From the NCBI GenBank assembly GCA_002412765.1, contig DHVR01000027.1, positions 62,525 through 116,418 of the forward strand: a stretch of DNA of 53,894 nucleotides. Reading direction: 5' to 3'. This document shows positions 8,342 through 17,794 of this stretch, piece after piece (within the stretch, counting starts at the first letter, position 1; the number at the start of each line of letters is the position of its first letter). The DNA is from Leptolinea sp. UBA5203 (lineage in GTDB: Bacteria; Chloroflexota; Anaerolineae; Anaerolineales; Anaerolineaceae). Position numbers and translations under genes: made by a program. The notes under the pieces are model-generated. The model did no database searches, was not told where the DNA came from, and was given only the letters and a program-made list of their open reading frames with translations.

Positions 8342-9985
8342 ATGCGCATGATGAATATGGAACCGGATAGCATTTCCATTCATGGACGAATCTATACCAT
8401 GGATGAGAAGAACTCAGAATTTCAAGCCCTGGCAGTTAAAGATGGACGTTTTCTCGCACTGGGAACCAATGAAGAAATCCAATCCCTGGCGGGGAAAAAC
8501 ACGAAGATTATTGATCTTCAAGGACGTACCGTCATTCCAGGCATTATTGACAGCCACAATCATCTATGGGAAGTAGGCGAGAAACTGTCGCAAATCCGTC
8601 TGGATGAATGCACCAGCGTGGAAGAAATGATGGCGTTGGTGCGGGAGCAAGCAAAAATCACGCCGGCCGGAAAATGGATTCTGGGTATGGGCTGGAATGA
8701 AGGCTACTTTAAGGAGGTTCGCTACCCCACCCGGCATGATATCGATAAGGTGACTACCGATCATCCTGTGATTTTGAAACGCTTTTTCAATATGGATGTG
8801 GTCAATACTCGCGTTCTCGAAATGGCAGGCATCAACACCTCCACCCCGGATCCGCAGGGTGGAAAAATTGAGAAAGATACGGACGGCAGTCCGAATGGAA
8901 TTTTACGTGCCAGTGCCAAATTATTCGCCCGCAAATTAGTCCCTCTGCCTACGGAAAATGAAATTGCTGAAGCTCTGAAACTCGCCATCCCCATCATGCA
9001 TAAATTGGGTATCACCAGCGTCATTGACCCGGGGTTGAAATCCTATGAAATTCGCGGTTATCAAACCCTCTACCAATCTGGCGGCCTGAACATGCGCATG
9101 AATCTGATGCCCTCCTGGCACGGATTCAAAGATGAAGAATCCATTGACCAATTGGACTACCGCGCTAACGAGTTGGGCATCTTCAGTGGATTTGGGGATG
9201 AATGGCTGCGCATCGGCGGGCTAAAAATGGCCATCGACGGTGGTACTACCTCCAGAACCGCTTATATGTATGAACCCTTTGTGGGTGAGACAGAAGTCCA
9301 TGATTACAACCGTCTTAATCCGCAAGACTTATACCGTTTCTTCCGAAGAGCCCAGGAACTGGGTTGGGATATCGGCATTCATACCATTGGGGACCGCGCT
9401 CAGGATATGGCGCTGGAACAGATGGATAAAGTGATGAAAGAGATCCCACGCCCGGATGCCCGGCATAACATCATCCATGCTTACTTCCCCACCGAGTACG
9501 CGATGCAGAAGATGGCCGAGAATCATATCGCTGCGGTTCTACAGCCAACTTTTATTTATTATGAAGGCGAATTACTCTTTAAAGATGTCGGCGAGGAACG
9601 CGCTCATCATTACAAACCCGCACGATCTTACCTCGATCATGGCGTGCGCATTACCTCAAGTTCCGATGTGGAAAGTACCGTCTCAGCCAATCCTTTCCCG
9701 GCTTTATATGCGCTGGTCGCCCGAAAAAACCGCCAGGGGATTCCCATTGGTCCCCAAGAAGCAATCACCCGGGAGGAAGCCTTACGCTCCTACACCATCG
9801 ACGGCACCTGGTTGACCCGGGAAGAACATCTCAAAGGTTCCATAGCCGTAAACAAACTGGCTGATATGGTCGTCCTGGATCGTAATTATTTTGAATGCCC
9901 GGAAGAAGAGATCCAATCCATTCGGGTGGATATGACCATCCTGGATGGAAAAATCGTTTGGGACAGAAACCAGACATCTGGGTAG
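8342..9985 (+). CDS. Amidohydrolase family 3 protein (YtcJ-like)
   Basis: This is a 547-residue metal-dependent hydrolase of the amidohydrolase 3 group. The N-terminal beta-sandwich contains RIYTMDEKNSEFQALAVKDG. The metal-binding segment VIPGIIDSHNHLWE lies near residues 62-75, and IGIHTIGDRAQDMALE near residue 345 and ITSSSDVESTVS near residue 435 provide further metal and catalytic residues. The C-terminus returns to the sandwich (GSIAVNKLADMVVLD). There is no signal peptide, so it acts in the cytoplasm. It lies between peptide-type permeases and a second, unrelated amidohydrolase, which suggests hydrolysis of an imported amide or cyclic compound. The substrate of this large family cannot be read from sequence. 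AAGGATGG serves as ribosome site. Confidence 0.85.
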   Translation: MRMMNMEPDSISIHGRIYTMDEKNSEFQALAVKDGRFLALGTNEEIQSLAGKNTKIIDLQGRTVIPGIIDSHNHLWEVGEKLSQIRLDECTSVEEMMALVREQAKITPAGKWILGMGWNEGYFKEVRYPTRHDIDKVTTDHPVILKRFFNMDVVNTRVLEMAGINTSTPDPQGGKIEKDTDGSPNGILRASAKLFARKLVPLPTENEIAEALKLAIPIMHKLGITSVIDPGLKSYEIRGYQTLYQSGGLNMRMNLMPSWHGFKDEESIDQLDYRANELGIFSGFGDEWLRIGGLKMAIDGGTTSRTAYMYEPFVGETEVHDYNRLNPQDLYRFFRRAQELGWDIGIHTIGDRAQDMALEQMDKVMKEIPRPDARHNIIHAYFPTEYAMQKMAENHIAAVLQPTFIYYEGELLFKDVGEERAHHYKPARSYLDHGVRITSSSDVESTVSANPFPALYALVARKNRQGIPIGPQEAITREEALRSYTIDGTWLTREEHLKGSIAVNKLADMVVLDRNYFECPEEEIQSIRVDMTILDGKIVWDRNQTSG

Positions 9986-10085
9986 TCCAGGCATGAAAAC
10001 CAGTATCCGCAATTTAGTCTAATTTCAAATTTTTCAACATTTAGACAAACTATCAAATTTGTGTTCGATTTACCAAGGAGTTCAC

Positions 10086-11489
10086 ATGGCAAGCATTTTG
10101 ATCAAAGATGGGTTCATCGCCACCATGGATACGCAGCAGACCGTGCTGCAACAGGGCGATATTCTTATTCAAAATGATCGCATTCAAGAAATCGCAAAGA
10201 AGATCAACCCATCCGTTCCACCAGATCAAATTCTCGATGCCAAGCATAAAGTTGTGCTGCCCGGTTTTGTCAATACACATGCCCATTTACAGCAGTATTT
10301 TCGCGGACTGTATGAACTCATTGGGGAATTTTATGATGTTAACTTGCCTCTAGAGGGATACCGCCAGCCTCAGGATATGGAATATCTGGGATTGGCTTCC
10401 TGCGCAGAATTGATTCAAGGGGGATGTACGACCTCTGTTATCCTGTATACCTACCCTGATGGATTTGCCAGGGCAGCTGAACAAGCCGGCATCCGGGTTC
10501 TCCTGGCCGCTGATATCGAAGAAGTAAATCTTGAAAAATTACGTGAAGGTATTTATGAATATATGCCACAGAAAGGGGAGGCTGGATTTCAACGAGCTGT
10601 AGATTTACACCGCGATTGGCACGGAAAAGCAAACGGACGAATTACTACCTTAATGATGCCAAAAGCCGCTGATTTAACCCTTCCGGAAACGTATCGCAAA
10701 TGTAAAACTTTCGCCGATCAGCATGGATTATTAATCTCTTCCCACGTTTCTCAATCCGGACAGGAATTACGACAGGTTCAAAAGTTATACAAAAAGACAC
10801 CTCCGCAGCATCTTTTTGATCTGGGTATTCTGGATAACAACTTTTTGGCTGCCCACTGCGCCTATGCCACCGATCAGGATCTCGCTTTGATCCACAAAAC
10901 AGGGACCCGCATCCTGCAATGCCGTTTTTTGTACAGTCCCTTTGTTCGCTGGATGGAAATGGGGATCCCCATAAGTCTGGGTACCGATGATTATTTTCAT
11001 GATATGCTCATGATGTTTCGCGAATTAATTGCAGGGCAAGCGGACCGGGCTGCCCATCAATTGGATAGCGCAGAACAGTTCTTTGCTGCAAATCGTATAA
11101 CACGCCGGCCAAGCGCTTATGAAATGCTGGAATTGGCCACCCGAAAAGGGGCAGAAGCCATTCATAGGGAAGCTGATATCGGCTCTCTTGAAGTCGGGAA
11201 AAAAGCAGATTTAATTCTGATAGATACCATGAACCCCTTCATCACGCCAACCATGGACCCTCTTACCAGTGTGGTTTTATATGGCAGTTCAAATGATATA
11301 AAAACCGTGATAGTTGATGGTCAAATTCTGAAAAAAGACGGGGAATTCACTACCCTTGATCTTAACTCCACCCTGACGACTGCTCAAACTTATGTTGAGG
11401 AAATTCTCGATCGATTCTTTAAAGAACATCCACATCAAAAGGAAATTTGGACAAAGAAAACGATGTATTTGCATGGATTTAATCAATAA
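10086..11489 (+). CDS. Amidohydrolase, cytosine deaminase/chlorohydrolase-like
   Basis: This is a 467-residue amidohydrolase of the TrzN/AtzB/SsnA-type deaminase group. The first metal site is PGFVNTHAHLQQYFRG with HxH near residue 68. Further sites are SSHVSQSGQE, FLAAHCAYATD and SLGTDDYFHDM, the last carrying the catalytic Asp. The C-terminal GSLEVGKKADLILIDT is the closing beta-sandwich. The ATG at 10086 follows AAGGAG at good spacing and is preferred over an in-frame codon 27 bp earlier. It probably deaminates or dechlorinates an N-heterocycle or guanidine-type substrate in the cytoplasm, in concert with the neighbouring hydrolase. The actual compound is unknown. Confidence 0.82.
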   Translation: MASILIKDGFIATMDTQQTVLQQGDILIQNDRIQEIAKKINPSVPPDQILDAKHKVVLPGFVNTHAHLQQYFRGLYELIGEFYDVNLPLEGYRQPQDMEYLGLASCAELIQGGCTTSVILYTYPDGFARAAEQAGIRVLLAADIEEVNLEKLREGIYEYMPQKGEAGFQRAVDLHRDWHGKANGRITTLMMPKAADLTLPETYRKCKTFADQHGLLISSHVSQSGQELRQVQKLYKKTPPQHLFDLGILDNNFLAAHCAYATDQDLALIHKTGTRILQCRFLYSPFVRWMEMGIPISLGTDDYFHDMLMMFRELIAGQADRAAHQLDSAEQFFAANRITRRPSAYEMLELATRKGAEAIHREADIGSLEVGKKADLILIDTMNPFITPTMDPLTSVVLYGSSNDIKTVIVDGQILKKDGEFTTLDLNSTLTTAQTYVEEILDRFFKEHPHQKEIWTKKTMYLHGFNQ

Positions 11490-11550
11490 TATATTGCTTG
11501 TTAGCCCTAAAATAGACAAAAGTTACATTAAAAAAAAACCAATTTTTTAT

Positions 11551-11579
11551 TTCATTCTGAAGACCGAATTTTGTATAAT
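11551..11579 (+). promoter_or_regulatory. Candidate promoter for the substrate-binding protein
   Basis: TTCATT (11551-11556) and TATAAT (11574-11579) are separated by 17 bp in the 248-bp AT-rich gap before the binding-protein gene. A separate promoter would allow the binding protein to be made in excess of the permeases. A full anti-rRNA match AAGGAGGT lies in the leader at 11663-11670 but is not next to a start codon. Confidence 0.5.
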
Positions 11580-11737
11580 GTATAAACAAAGAATTAGTAG
11601 TCGAGTCAAAATCAGTTTCATTTTTCCATTGCATACATAATTGAATATTATTTGTATCCTGTAAGGAGGTGGAACGGTTTAATTGCGTTAAGTGATCTAT
11701 TCCGGTTTTAGCCAGATTAAGAGGAGAAAAGTTCAAT

Positions 11738-13573
11738 ATGAAAAGTCGAATTTCATCAATGTTTTTAGTTGTATTGTCATTAATCTTGATCGCCAGCATG
11801 GTTTTAAGTGGCTGTCAAACCGCCGAAGCCCCCGTCGCTCAAGCGCCTGCTGCCGAAGCACCGGCTGCTGAGGCTCCCGCCGCCGAGGCACCCGCTGCCG
11901 CTGAACCTGTAGTTAACCGTGCTGGTGTTGTCTTACCCGCAGATGCTGCACCCATCGAAGAACAGGTTCTCGAGCTAGCCGTTGAGGATTCCAAATGGTT
12001 AGGCTGGGATACCAGTGTGTATGATAGTGTAACCTCTGCCACCTATGGTTTGCTGGATTCCTGCGTCCGCCCGGACCGTGAATTTAACCCACAGCCAAAC
12101 GTCTGCTCCGAATGGTCGGTATCTGAGGATGGCTTAACCTGGACGTTCAAAATCCAGGAGGATCGTAATTGGAATGACGGCACACCGGTCACCGCGCAGG
12201 ATGCCGTATTCACCCTCCAGCGCTATACCCGCCCTGATTATGACTTTGAATGGTTTTATTCCATGGCCAACATTACCAATTGGGGTTCAGTTGTCAGTGG
12301 AGAAATGACCTTTGATGATCTAGGCGCCAAAGTCGTGGATGATAAAACCTTTACGGTCACAACCACACAACCCACTCCTTATTTGGTCAAACTATTTGCT
12401 GATTTGTGGATCGTCCCTAGCCACCTCGTGAAAGATCCATGGGATGACGGCACCTGGTCTTTGGATCCCGCCAATCAAAAGATCGGTTGTGGTCCCTACG
12501 TTCTGGAATCCTGGAACACGGGTAAAGATATCACCTGGATTGCCAACGAAAAATACAATGGCCCATTCCCGCCCATGATGGATAAAATCCATCTGACCTT
12601 TATGGATCCCGAAGTTCGCTTCAATGCTTATTTGAACGGCGAAATTGACAGCCTGGGTCACCTTTTTGGTGGCGACCTGACTCCTTCATCTCTCGCCCAA
12701 ATCAAAGCTGATCCCGAATTAAGTAAACAACTCATCACCTGGCCCAACTTCCAGACTTTCTATCTTTTCTTTGATACCTGGAATGAACCCTTTGATGACA
12801 TTAAAGTCCGTCAGGCTTTTGGACATGCCATTGATCGCAACGCAATCGTGAATGGCCCTCTGGCTTATCAATCTGCAGAAGCTGTTTCCATGAATCCCCC
12901 AGGGTTCCCGGGTGCCAATGTGGATGCGTTGAAAGATGTTCAGGCTTATGATCCTGAATTGGCAAAAAAGTTGATGGAAGAAGCCGGTTATCCAAATGGC
13001 GCTGGTTTCCCGGAATTGGTTCTCTATACCCGTAACGCCAGCCCCGCCATCACCAACGCCGCAGAATTAGTCGTCAGTATGTTGAAAGAGAATCTCGGTG
13101 TCATTGCTGTCGTTCAAAATTATGACTACAGTATCTACTCTGAGAACCTCAGAAATCAAAAGAAGACCATGGGGGGCGACTTTAAATTTGCGCTGGTTCC
13201 CTATGAATTTGACTTTGTCGACGGCAGCAATATGTTGGGTGTTTGGGGTGGTTGTGAAACCGAAGGCGCCGCCATGTCCGATATGCCCGGCCGCCACACC
13301 TGGTACAATCAGGAATTCAATACCCTGCTTTGCGAAGCTGGCGCTGTCATGAATGATGAGCCGAAACGCAACGAGATGTACCAACAAGCTGAAAAGATTT
13401 TGATCGAAGATTTCGCCATGGTACCGATCTGGCACAGTGTCTGGAATGTGATGATGAAACCGGACATCGCCGGCCCAGCCCTTGAACCCAATGCGGAAGG
13501 AAACGTTACTTTCTGGCGTATGAAATACAACACCAGCGAAGGACAGGTCTACCGCGTCAAGGCTGCTGAATAA
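11738..13573 (+). CDS. ABC transporter substrate-binding lipoprotein, family 5
   Basis: This is a 611-residue solute-binding protein of the peptide/nickel family (SBP_bac_5). A lipoprotein signal ends in VLSGCQTA, so Cys near residue 27 would be lipid-anchored on the cell surface. A flexible linker of repeated AEAPA units (about residues 28-52) follows. The mature part contains WTFKIQEDRNWNDGTPVTAQDAVFT and VRQAFGHAIDRNAIV-type blocks typical of OppA/DppA. GAGGAG 11 bp upstream acts as ribosome site. It lies downstream of two permeases and two amidohydrolases and presumably delivers the ligand to them. The unusual placement after the enzymes and the own promoter suggest differential expression. 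Confidence 0.9.
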   Translation: MKSRISSMFLVVLSLILIASMVLSGCQTAEAPVAQAPAAEAPAAEAPAAEAPAAAEPVVNRAGVVLPADAAPIEEQVLELAVEDSKWLGWDTSVYDSVTSATYGLLDSCVRPDREFNPQPNVCSEWSVSEDGLTWTFKIQEDRNWNDGTPVTAQDAVFTLQRYTRPDYDFEWFYSMANITNWGSVVSGEMTFDDLGAKVVDDKTFTVTTTQPTPYLVKLFADLWIVPSHLVKDPWDDGTWSLDPANQKIGCGPYVLESWNTGKDITWIANEKYNGPFPPMMDKIHLTFMDPEVRFNAYLNGEIDSLGHLFGGDLTPSSLAQIKADPELSKQLITWPNFQTFYLFFDTWNEPFDDIKVRQAFGHAIDRNAIVNGPLAYQSAEAVSMNPPGFPGANVDALKDVQAYDPELAKKLMEEAGYPNGAGFPELVLYTRNASPAITNAAELVVSMLKENLGVIAVVQNYDYSIYSENLRNQKKTMGGDFKFALVPYEFDFVDGSNMLGVWGGCETEGAAMSDMPGRHTWYNQEFNTLLCEAGAVMNDEPKRNEMYQQAEKILIEDFAMVPIWHSVWNVMMKPDIAGPALEPNAEGNVTFWRMKYNTSEGQVYRVKAAE

Positions 13574-13595
13574 ACGATATAGTTCTTAAATCAAA

Positions 13596-13629
13596 GCGAG
13601 GCTGTTCCGATGATCTGGAACAGCCTCGC
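13596..13629. terminator. Strong hairpin between convergent genes
   Basis: A perfect 13-bp stem (GCGAGGCTGTTCC with its complement) and 8-nt loop lie 20 bp after the binding-protein stop and 60 bp from the stop of the convergent lipoprotein gene. It probably terminates rightward transcription. T-runs are weak on both sides. Confidence 0.7.
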
Positions 13630-13688
13630 TGCTTAAATCAAAATCAAACCGATTTTCATACGGGTCAAAGAAAACGCGTATGAATTAT

Positions 13689-14546
13689 CTATTTGCAGCT
13701 CACCGGGGTTGGTCCTCCGCCAATGGGTGTTGGGCAGCTGCTGCCAGATGGTGCAATGCGAACCGAGGGTAACAAGGGAACGGGGGTAGCAGTATAAAAT
13801 ATCGGTTGGATGGAGTCACTTTTCATAATCGGGGAAACACCGCAAGTTACCGGTGTCGGCCCGCCACCAATGGGGGTCGGGCAGCCGCTGCCAACCGGAA
13901 CTGAGCCATCACAGCTCGCCGGTGTGGGTCCTCCGCCAATGGGCGTTGGGCATCCGCTGCCAACTGGAACTGAACCGTCACAGCTCACCGGCGTGGGTCC
14001 TCCGCCAATGGGCGTTGGGCAGCCGCTGCCTACCGAACCCGGACCATCGCAGCTCGCCGGTGTGGGTCCGCCGCCAATAGGAGTCGGGCATCCGCTGCCA
14101 ACCGGAACTGAGCCATCACAGCTCGCCGGTGTGGGTCCGCCGCCAATGGGTGTTGGGCAGCCTGCTTGTTCGGGAAGGGTAGTAATCAAGGTGGGCGTAG
14201 CCGGTGCTGTGGATATGGGTACAGCCACAGGAGTGCCGCTCATTTTTGCAGCATCTTTGATGATCCAAACCAGGTTGGAAGCATTCGCGGGATCACGAAT
14301 TAAAAAGTAAGTTTCCTCTGCATTGGTTCCAACCACTTCGGCAATCTGCCCGGGAAGGAAAGATCCAACAGGATCATAATTTTCTCCTGGTCCCGCGCGT
14401 AAGACGGTTTCAATGGATACAGTAAGCATTGGAGCATCGGGGGTAGGAGTGAATTGAGGCTGACTGGGGTTGTCAGGTAAGTTACACGCAGTAAGCACCC
14501 AAGCCATCAAAAAAATACAAAGGCCAATCTTGATAGAAGAACGCAT
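13689..14546 (-). CDS. Lipoprotein with SH3b-like domain and Cys-Pro-Thr-Pro repeats
   Basis: This is a 285-residue predicted surface lipoprotein. The signal peptide ends at the lipobox VLTAC (Cys near residue 21). Residues about 38-105 resemble a bacterial SH3-type domain (VSIETVLRAGPGENYDPVGS, then EVVGTNAEETYFLI). The rest is a low-complexity array: the 14-residue unit CPTPIGGGPTPxSC occurs five times in tandem with short Asp-Gly-Ser-Val linkers, and a sixth time at the extreme C-terminus. Two cysteines per unit suggest a disulphide-bonded loop. Its role is unknown; wall or surface attachment is plausible. The DNA copies are close to identical, so copy number may vary between strains. Confidence 0.75.
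   Translation of the reverse strand: MRSSIKIGLCIFLMAWVLTACNLPDNPSQPQFTPTPDAPMLTVSIETVLRAGPGENYDPVGSFLPGQIAEVVGTNAEETYFLIRDPANASNLVWIIKDAAKMSGTPVAVPISTAPATPTLITTLPEQAGCPTPIGGGPTPASCDGSVPVGSGCPTPIGGGPTPASCDGPGSVGSGCPTPIGGGPTPVSCDGSVPVGSGCPTPIGGGPTPASCDGSVPVGSGCPTPIGGGPTPVTCGVSPIMKSDSIQPIFYTATPVPLLPSVRIAPSGSSCPTPIGGGPTPVSCK
13843..14166 (-). repeat. Tandem coding repeat, five units of 63-69 bp
   Basis: The five consecutive CPTPIGGGPTPxSC units and their linkers are nearly identical at DNA level. The sixth unit is detached at 13690-13735. The spacing and in-frame coding explain the periodicity; it is not a CRISPR array. Confidence 0.85.
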
Positions 14547-14665
14547 CTTCTCTCCATACTTGAAATTGAACCTGCTTTATTCTGATTGTACACTTATCGA
14601 AATCGAGATTTCAAGGTGGATTTTTTTACCAGCATGTCCGCATAAACACCTGTTTACGGAGAATG

Positions 14666-14692
14666 AAAAACGGGCTCCCGTGGGAACCCGTT
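14666..14692 (-). terminator. Terminator of the beta-helix gene
   Basis: On the minus strand, AACGGG-TTCCC pairs with GGGA-CCCGTT around a 2-nt loop with one internal mismatch, and the stem runs into TTTTT. It lies about 30 bp after the stop of the 887-residue gene. Confidence 0.75.
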
Positions 14693-14719
14693 GCTGCAGT
14701 AGAGATTTTAGTACAGAAT

Positions 14720-17383
14720 TTATTTGGCTACCAGCATGAACAGACCGCTGAAGTTCTCCCGGGAGAGTGCCCGCATGGCCTCTGGGGAAAGACCGTTCAG
14801 GATCACCCGTTGATCTGTCGGTTCTTCGGTTAGAGGAAGGGGATAGTCCAGTTCCGGGGTATGCAGGGGAATTTCCACCCAACTTTCAGGTTCTTCGTCC
14901 CAGACCAGTAAGCCAAGGTTTGCATCCTTGAAGTCCTTGGGGATCACAAAGGAAAGCTCAACGGACCCGCCGGTGAAGAGCTCCAGCAGAACGCCTTCGT
15001 CCAATACCTGCACCAGCATGTCGGAGACATAGGTCATGCCAGCTGGGACAACACCAGGCAGAGCTTCCTCGCCGATTCTACTTAGCACGGCGTCCAGCTC
15101 ACATAAGCCAATGAAACGCACCAGATCGCCATTTTCCAGGGTCAAGACCACCGCGTCACTGCCTGCGGGGCAGACCAGTTTTTGCATCTCACCACCGGTA
15201 ACAGGGATGATGCCGGAGGGACCCACAGGAATCACTATCGGGGTGGGTGTGACCACAGGAGGATCAACCGGCGAAGATTCGCAGGCATTGCCAATCCCAT
15301 CGCCATTGCTATCCGCCTGATCCGGGTTGGCAACCATCGGACAGTTATCCACATAGCCGCCGGTACCATCACTGGAGACAAAGACCCAATCACCATCCGG
15401 GTCCATCAACCAGGGATCGTAATCCATACTATAGGCAGGGTTACACTCGGGAGAAGTTCCATCAGGACCTTCATCACAACCCCAGTAGTTATAGATGCCA
15501 CGTTCACCAATCCCTTCATCAGGGAGATTAAACCAAGCTCCATCAACATTGCCGATAAAGAGATTATCTCTTAAAGTAGCAGTTGGATCATTCCCGTAAA
15601 AACCTAGTTGGTTGTTTAGAAAATAGTTATGGAGGATCTGGCTACCGTTTTCTGAACCGATATCGAGAACTCCATATTCCGTGTTTTCCAGTGTATTATT
15701 TGTGGCAGTAAATGAAGAATTGTATCCATAGATGCCATTAACAGTATTCCTTATCGAATTTCCTGTTGCTGAAAATGGAGAGTCTTCCGCATAAATACCA
15801 TTCATACTGCTAACAATTGAATTTCCTGTAGCTGTAAAACCAGACCCAGCATAGGCTAAGATGCCTGTTTCTACGACTGCGCCCGTATTACCAAACGTAT
15901 TCCCGGTGGCCGTAAACATAGAGTTTGCGCTTAAGATGCCGTCCTGAGTGTTAGTAATTGTATTATTGGAAACTTGAACTGTCCCAGCGGCTAGATAAAG
16001 GAGGATTCCCCCCGCATGAGAACCATCGCCATTGTCAGTATCATACCAGATATTCGAAATCGTATTGTTCGAAATCGTACCCGTTGCGCCCGAACTAATC
16101 TGGATACCATTCTGTGCAGTTACAAGGGTAAATCCCTTACCAACCACAGTATTACCATCCACATTAACCGTCAAACCATTCCCATTCAAGGCCATGGCGT
16201 TCTTCTGGAAATTAACCACTGTATTGTTGAAAATGTTCACTGTTCGAAGCCCACTATCAGTATTTAAGGCATATATTGCAACCCCATGTTGATTCCCTGA
16301 AAAAGGCGTTTCGATGATATTTTTTATCAGACTGTTTGACAAAGTTCCACTGGCATTATAAAAAGATACCCCAGAGAAATTTCTATTGCCATTTCCTTTC
16401 CCAGCTCCATCCACTGTTATATTGTCAATTGTGACATCTTCAGCGTTAACATATACGATTGGTTTATAGACTTTCGTAGGAGTAGTAGAATATTTTACAT
16501 CTAGTAAATCAGGTGAAAAAATTACTGTCCCAGTATTTCCATGCAAAGTGACCCCATCCTTCAAAATACTAATTTGTTCCGTGTAATTACCAGCCAGAAC
16601 ATCCACGGTGCCATTGGTTGCCACAAGATCAATGCCATCTTGAATGGAGGCCCCCGAGTGAACTTCAACCCAATTGGCGAAGATATTGCTTGAACCACTC
16701 AAATCGGCGCCGGAAAGCAGGATAAATTGATTCACGGTGGCAATCCCGCCATCCCCCGTTAATTTAAGTTTCTTATTGATGGAAACCGTTTCCGTAAAGA
16801 CTTCCGGAGCTATGAAAATTTCCGTATCATTACCTGCATCGGATACAGCCTGGGATAAGGGAGCCGTAAAATAGCAGGTAAGTGTGGTTGCTGCATAACT
16901 GCAATCCCCATCCGCCTGACCAGCTGCTCCGGTGGCTTTGTAATAGATAAAAGTATCCCCTATGGACGCCCCATCTCTTACAACACCTAACGTCCCGCGA
17001 GGATCCCCAACGTTGGACAATATTTCCTGTGCCGCTTCTGAGGCCAGGGACAAAGGTTCCCCGTTTTCATCCAGCAATACAGCATTGTTCACGGCCATCA
17101 AACTGACCACTTCGCTCAGGTCATCGCTACCTACATCCGCAGTTTCTTCAATGGGAATTGTCGCTTCCGTGGGGATAACTTCTTCAGTTGGTGCTAGTTC
17201 AGTTGGACTTAATTCTCCCACCTGAGCAGGTTCTTGCGTTTCTTCAGCTACCAGCGGCTCTTGGGTAGCAACCGGCTCTGGTGTGGCATCCTCTGCCAGC
17301 ACAAGCCCGGGGGTGAAAATTGAGAACAGCATGGCCACAATAATGACAGCCCCAAACAGTGAATGAAATTTTTTGTGATTCAT
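14720..17383 (-). CDS. Secreted parallel beta-helix protein with thrombospondin type 3 motif
   Basis: This is an 887-residue exported protein. The signal peptide is about residues 1-30 (AVIIVAMLFSIFTPGLVLA). A Thr/Glu/Pro-rich stalk (about 31-85) follows, then a long Asn/Thr/Gly-rich solenoid. Many repeats of the kind VSNNTITNTQDGILS and FTATGNSI (about residues 270-620) are typical of right-handed beta-helix (NosD/pectate-lyase-like) proteins. A Ca-binding thrombospondin type 3 unit follows near 680-705 (DNCPMVANPDQADSNGDGIG). The C-terminal ~180 residues are unrecognised. No LPxTG or transmembrane anchor is visible at the C-terminus. It may bind or process polysaccharide, or be an adhesin. 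No catalytic residues of pectate lyases could be assigned. Confidence 0.8.
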   Translation of the reverse strand: MNHKKFHSLFGAVIIVAMLFSIFTPGLVLAEDATPEPVATQEPLVAEETQEPAQVGELSPTELAPTEEVIPTEATIPIEETADVGSDDLSEVVSLMAVNNAVLLDENGEPLSLASEAAQEILSNVGDPRGTLGVVRDGASIGDTFIYYKATGAAGQADGDCSYAATTLTCYFTAPLSQAVSDAGNDTEIFIAPEVFTETVSINKKLKLTGDGGIATVNQFILLSGADLSGSSNIFANWVEVHSGASIQDGIDLVATNGTVDVLAGNYTEQISILKDGVTLHGNTGTVIFSPDLLDVKYSTTPTKVYKPIVYVNAEDVTIDNITVDGAGKGNGNRNFSGVSFYNASGTLSNSLIKNIIETPFSGNQHGVAIYALNTDSGLRTVNIFNNTVVNFQKNAMALNGNGLTVNVDGNTVVGKGFTLVTAQNGIQISSGATGTISNNTISNIWYDTDNGDGSHAGGILLYLAAGTVQVSNNTITNTQDGILSANSMFTATGNTFGNTGAVVETGILAYAGSGFTATGNSIVSSMNGIYAEDSPFSATGNSIRNTVNGIYGYNSSFTATNNTLENTEYGVLDIGSENGSQILHNYFLNNQLGFYGNDPTATLRDNLFIGNVDGAWFNLPDEGIGERGIYNYWGCDEGPDGTSPECNPAYSMDYDPWLMDPDGDWVFVSSDGTGGYVDNCPMVANPDQADSNGDGIGNACESSPVDPPVVTPTPIVIPVGPSGIIPVTGGEMQKLVCPAGSDAVVLTLENGDLVRFIGLCELDAVLSRIGEEALPGVVPAGMTYVSDMLVQVLDEGVLLELFTGGSVELSFVIPKDFKDANLGLLVWDEEPESWVEIPLHTPELDYPLPLTEEPTDQRVILNGLSPEAMRALSRENFSGLFMLVAK

Positions 17384-17794
17384 ATGTACCTTCTATGTCC
17401 AGACGATCTTAATGCCCCAATTAACAAAAAAAACCAGCCAACAGGGCCGGTTTCGCTATTTTACTCCTCCGTTTCAGTATCAATGCAGTTCAATGCCATC
17501 GACAAAGCGACCAAATGCAGAAACGGGATCAACGTATCCTAAAATAAGTATTTAATTTACCGATAATGGTTGGGATGAATTTATTTCACAATAATCTATT
17601 AAATATATCACACAAATGGATCCTTAAATATCTTTTTTACGGAAATTTTACGCTCTCTACCCGCATCGATTTAAAAAACCATGGCCTATTTGCGATAATA
17701 AAGTCACAAAATCACCTTCAATGAAAAGTTAATTTCCCATTCAGTCCCTGTTTATAGTATCATTTGCATACTCTTTAACCAGTTGGGAAGCCCC
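17384..17794. other. Intergenic region with a leader hairpin
   Basis: About 410 bp lie between the divergent beta-helix gene and proB. A hairpin at 17432-17452 (8-bp stem with one G-T pair) followed on the minus strand by an eight-base T-run sits about 45 bp upstream of the beta-helix start. It would act as a terminator or attenuator in that gene's leader. The rest is AT-rich with no gene or recognised RNA. Confidence 0.45.

Noticed and set aside
11663..11670. Perfect Shine-Dalgarno AAGGAGGT as the start of a leader peptide
   Set aside because: No start codon lies at a workable distance with more than a couple of codons before a stop. It may be a standby site but cannot be supported.
13843..14166. 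Regular direct repeats suggesting a CRISPR array
   Set aside because: The units are in-frame coding repeats of a lipoprotein, the spacing segments are themselves repeated, and no cas genes are present.
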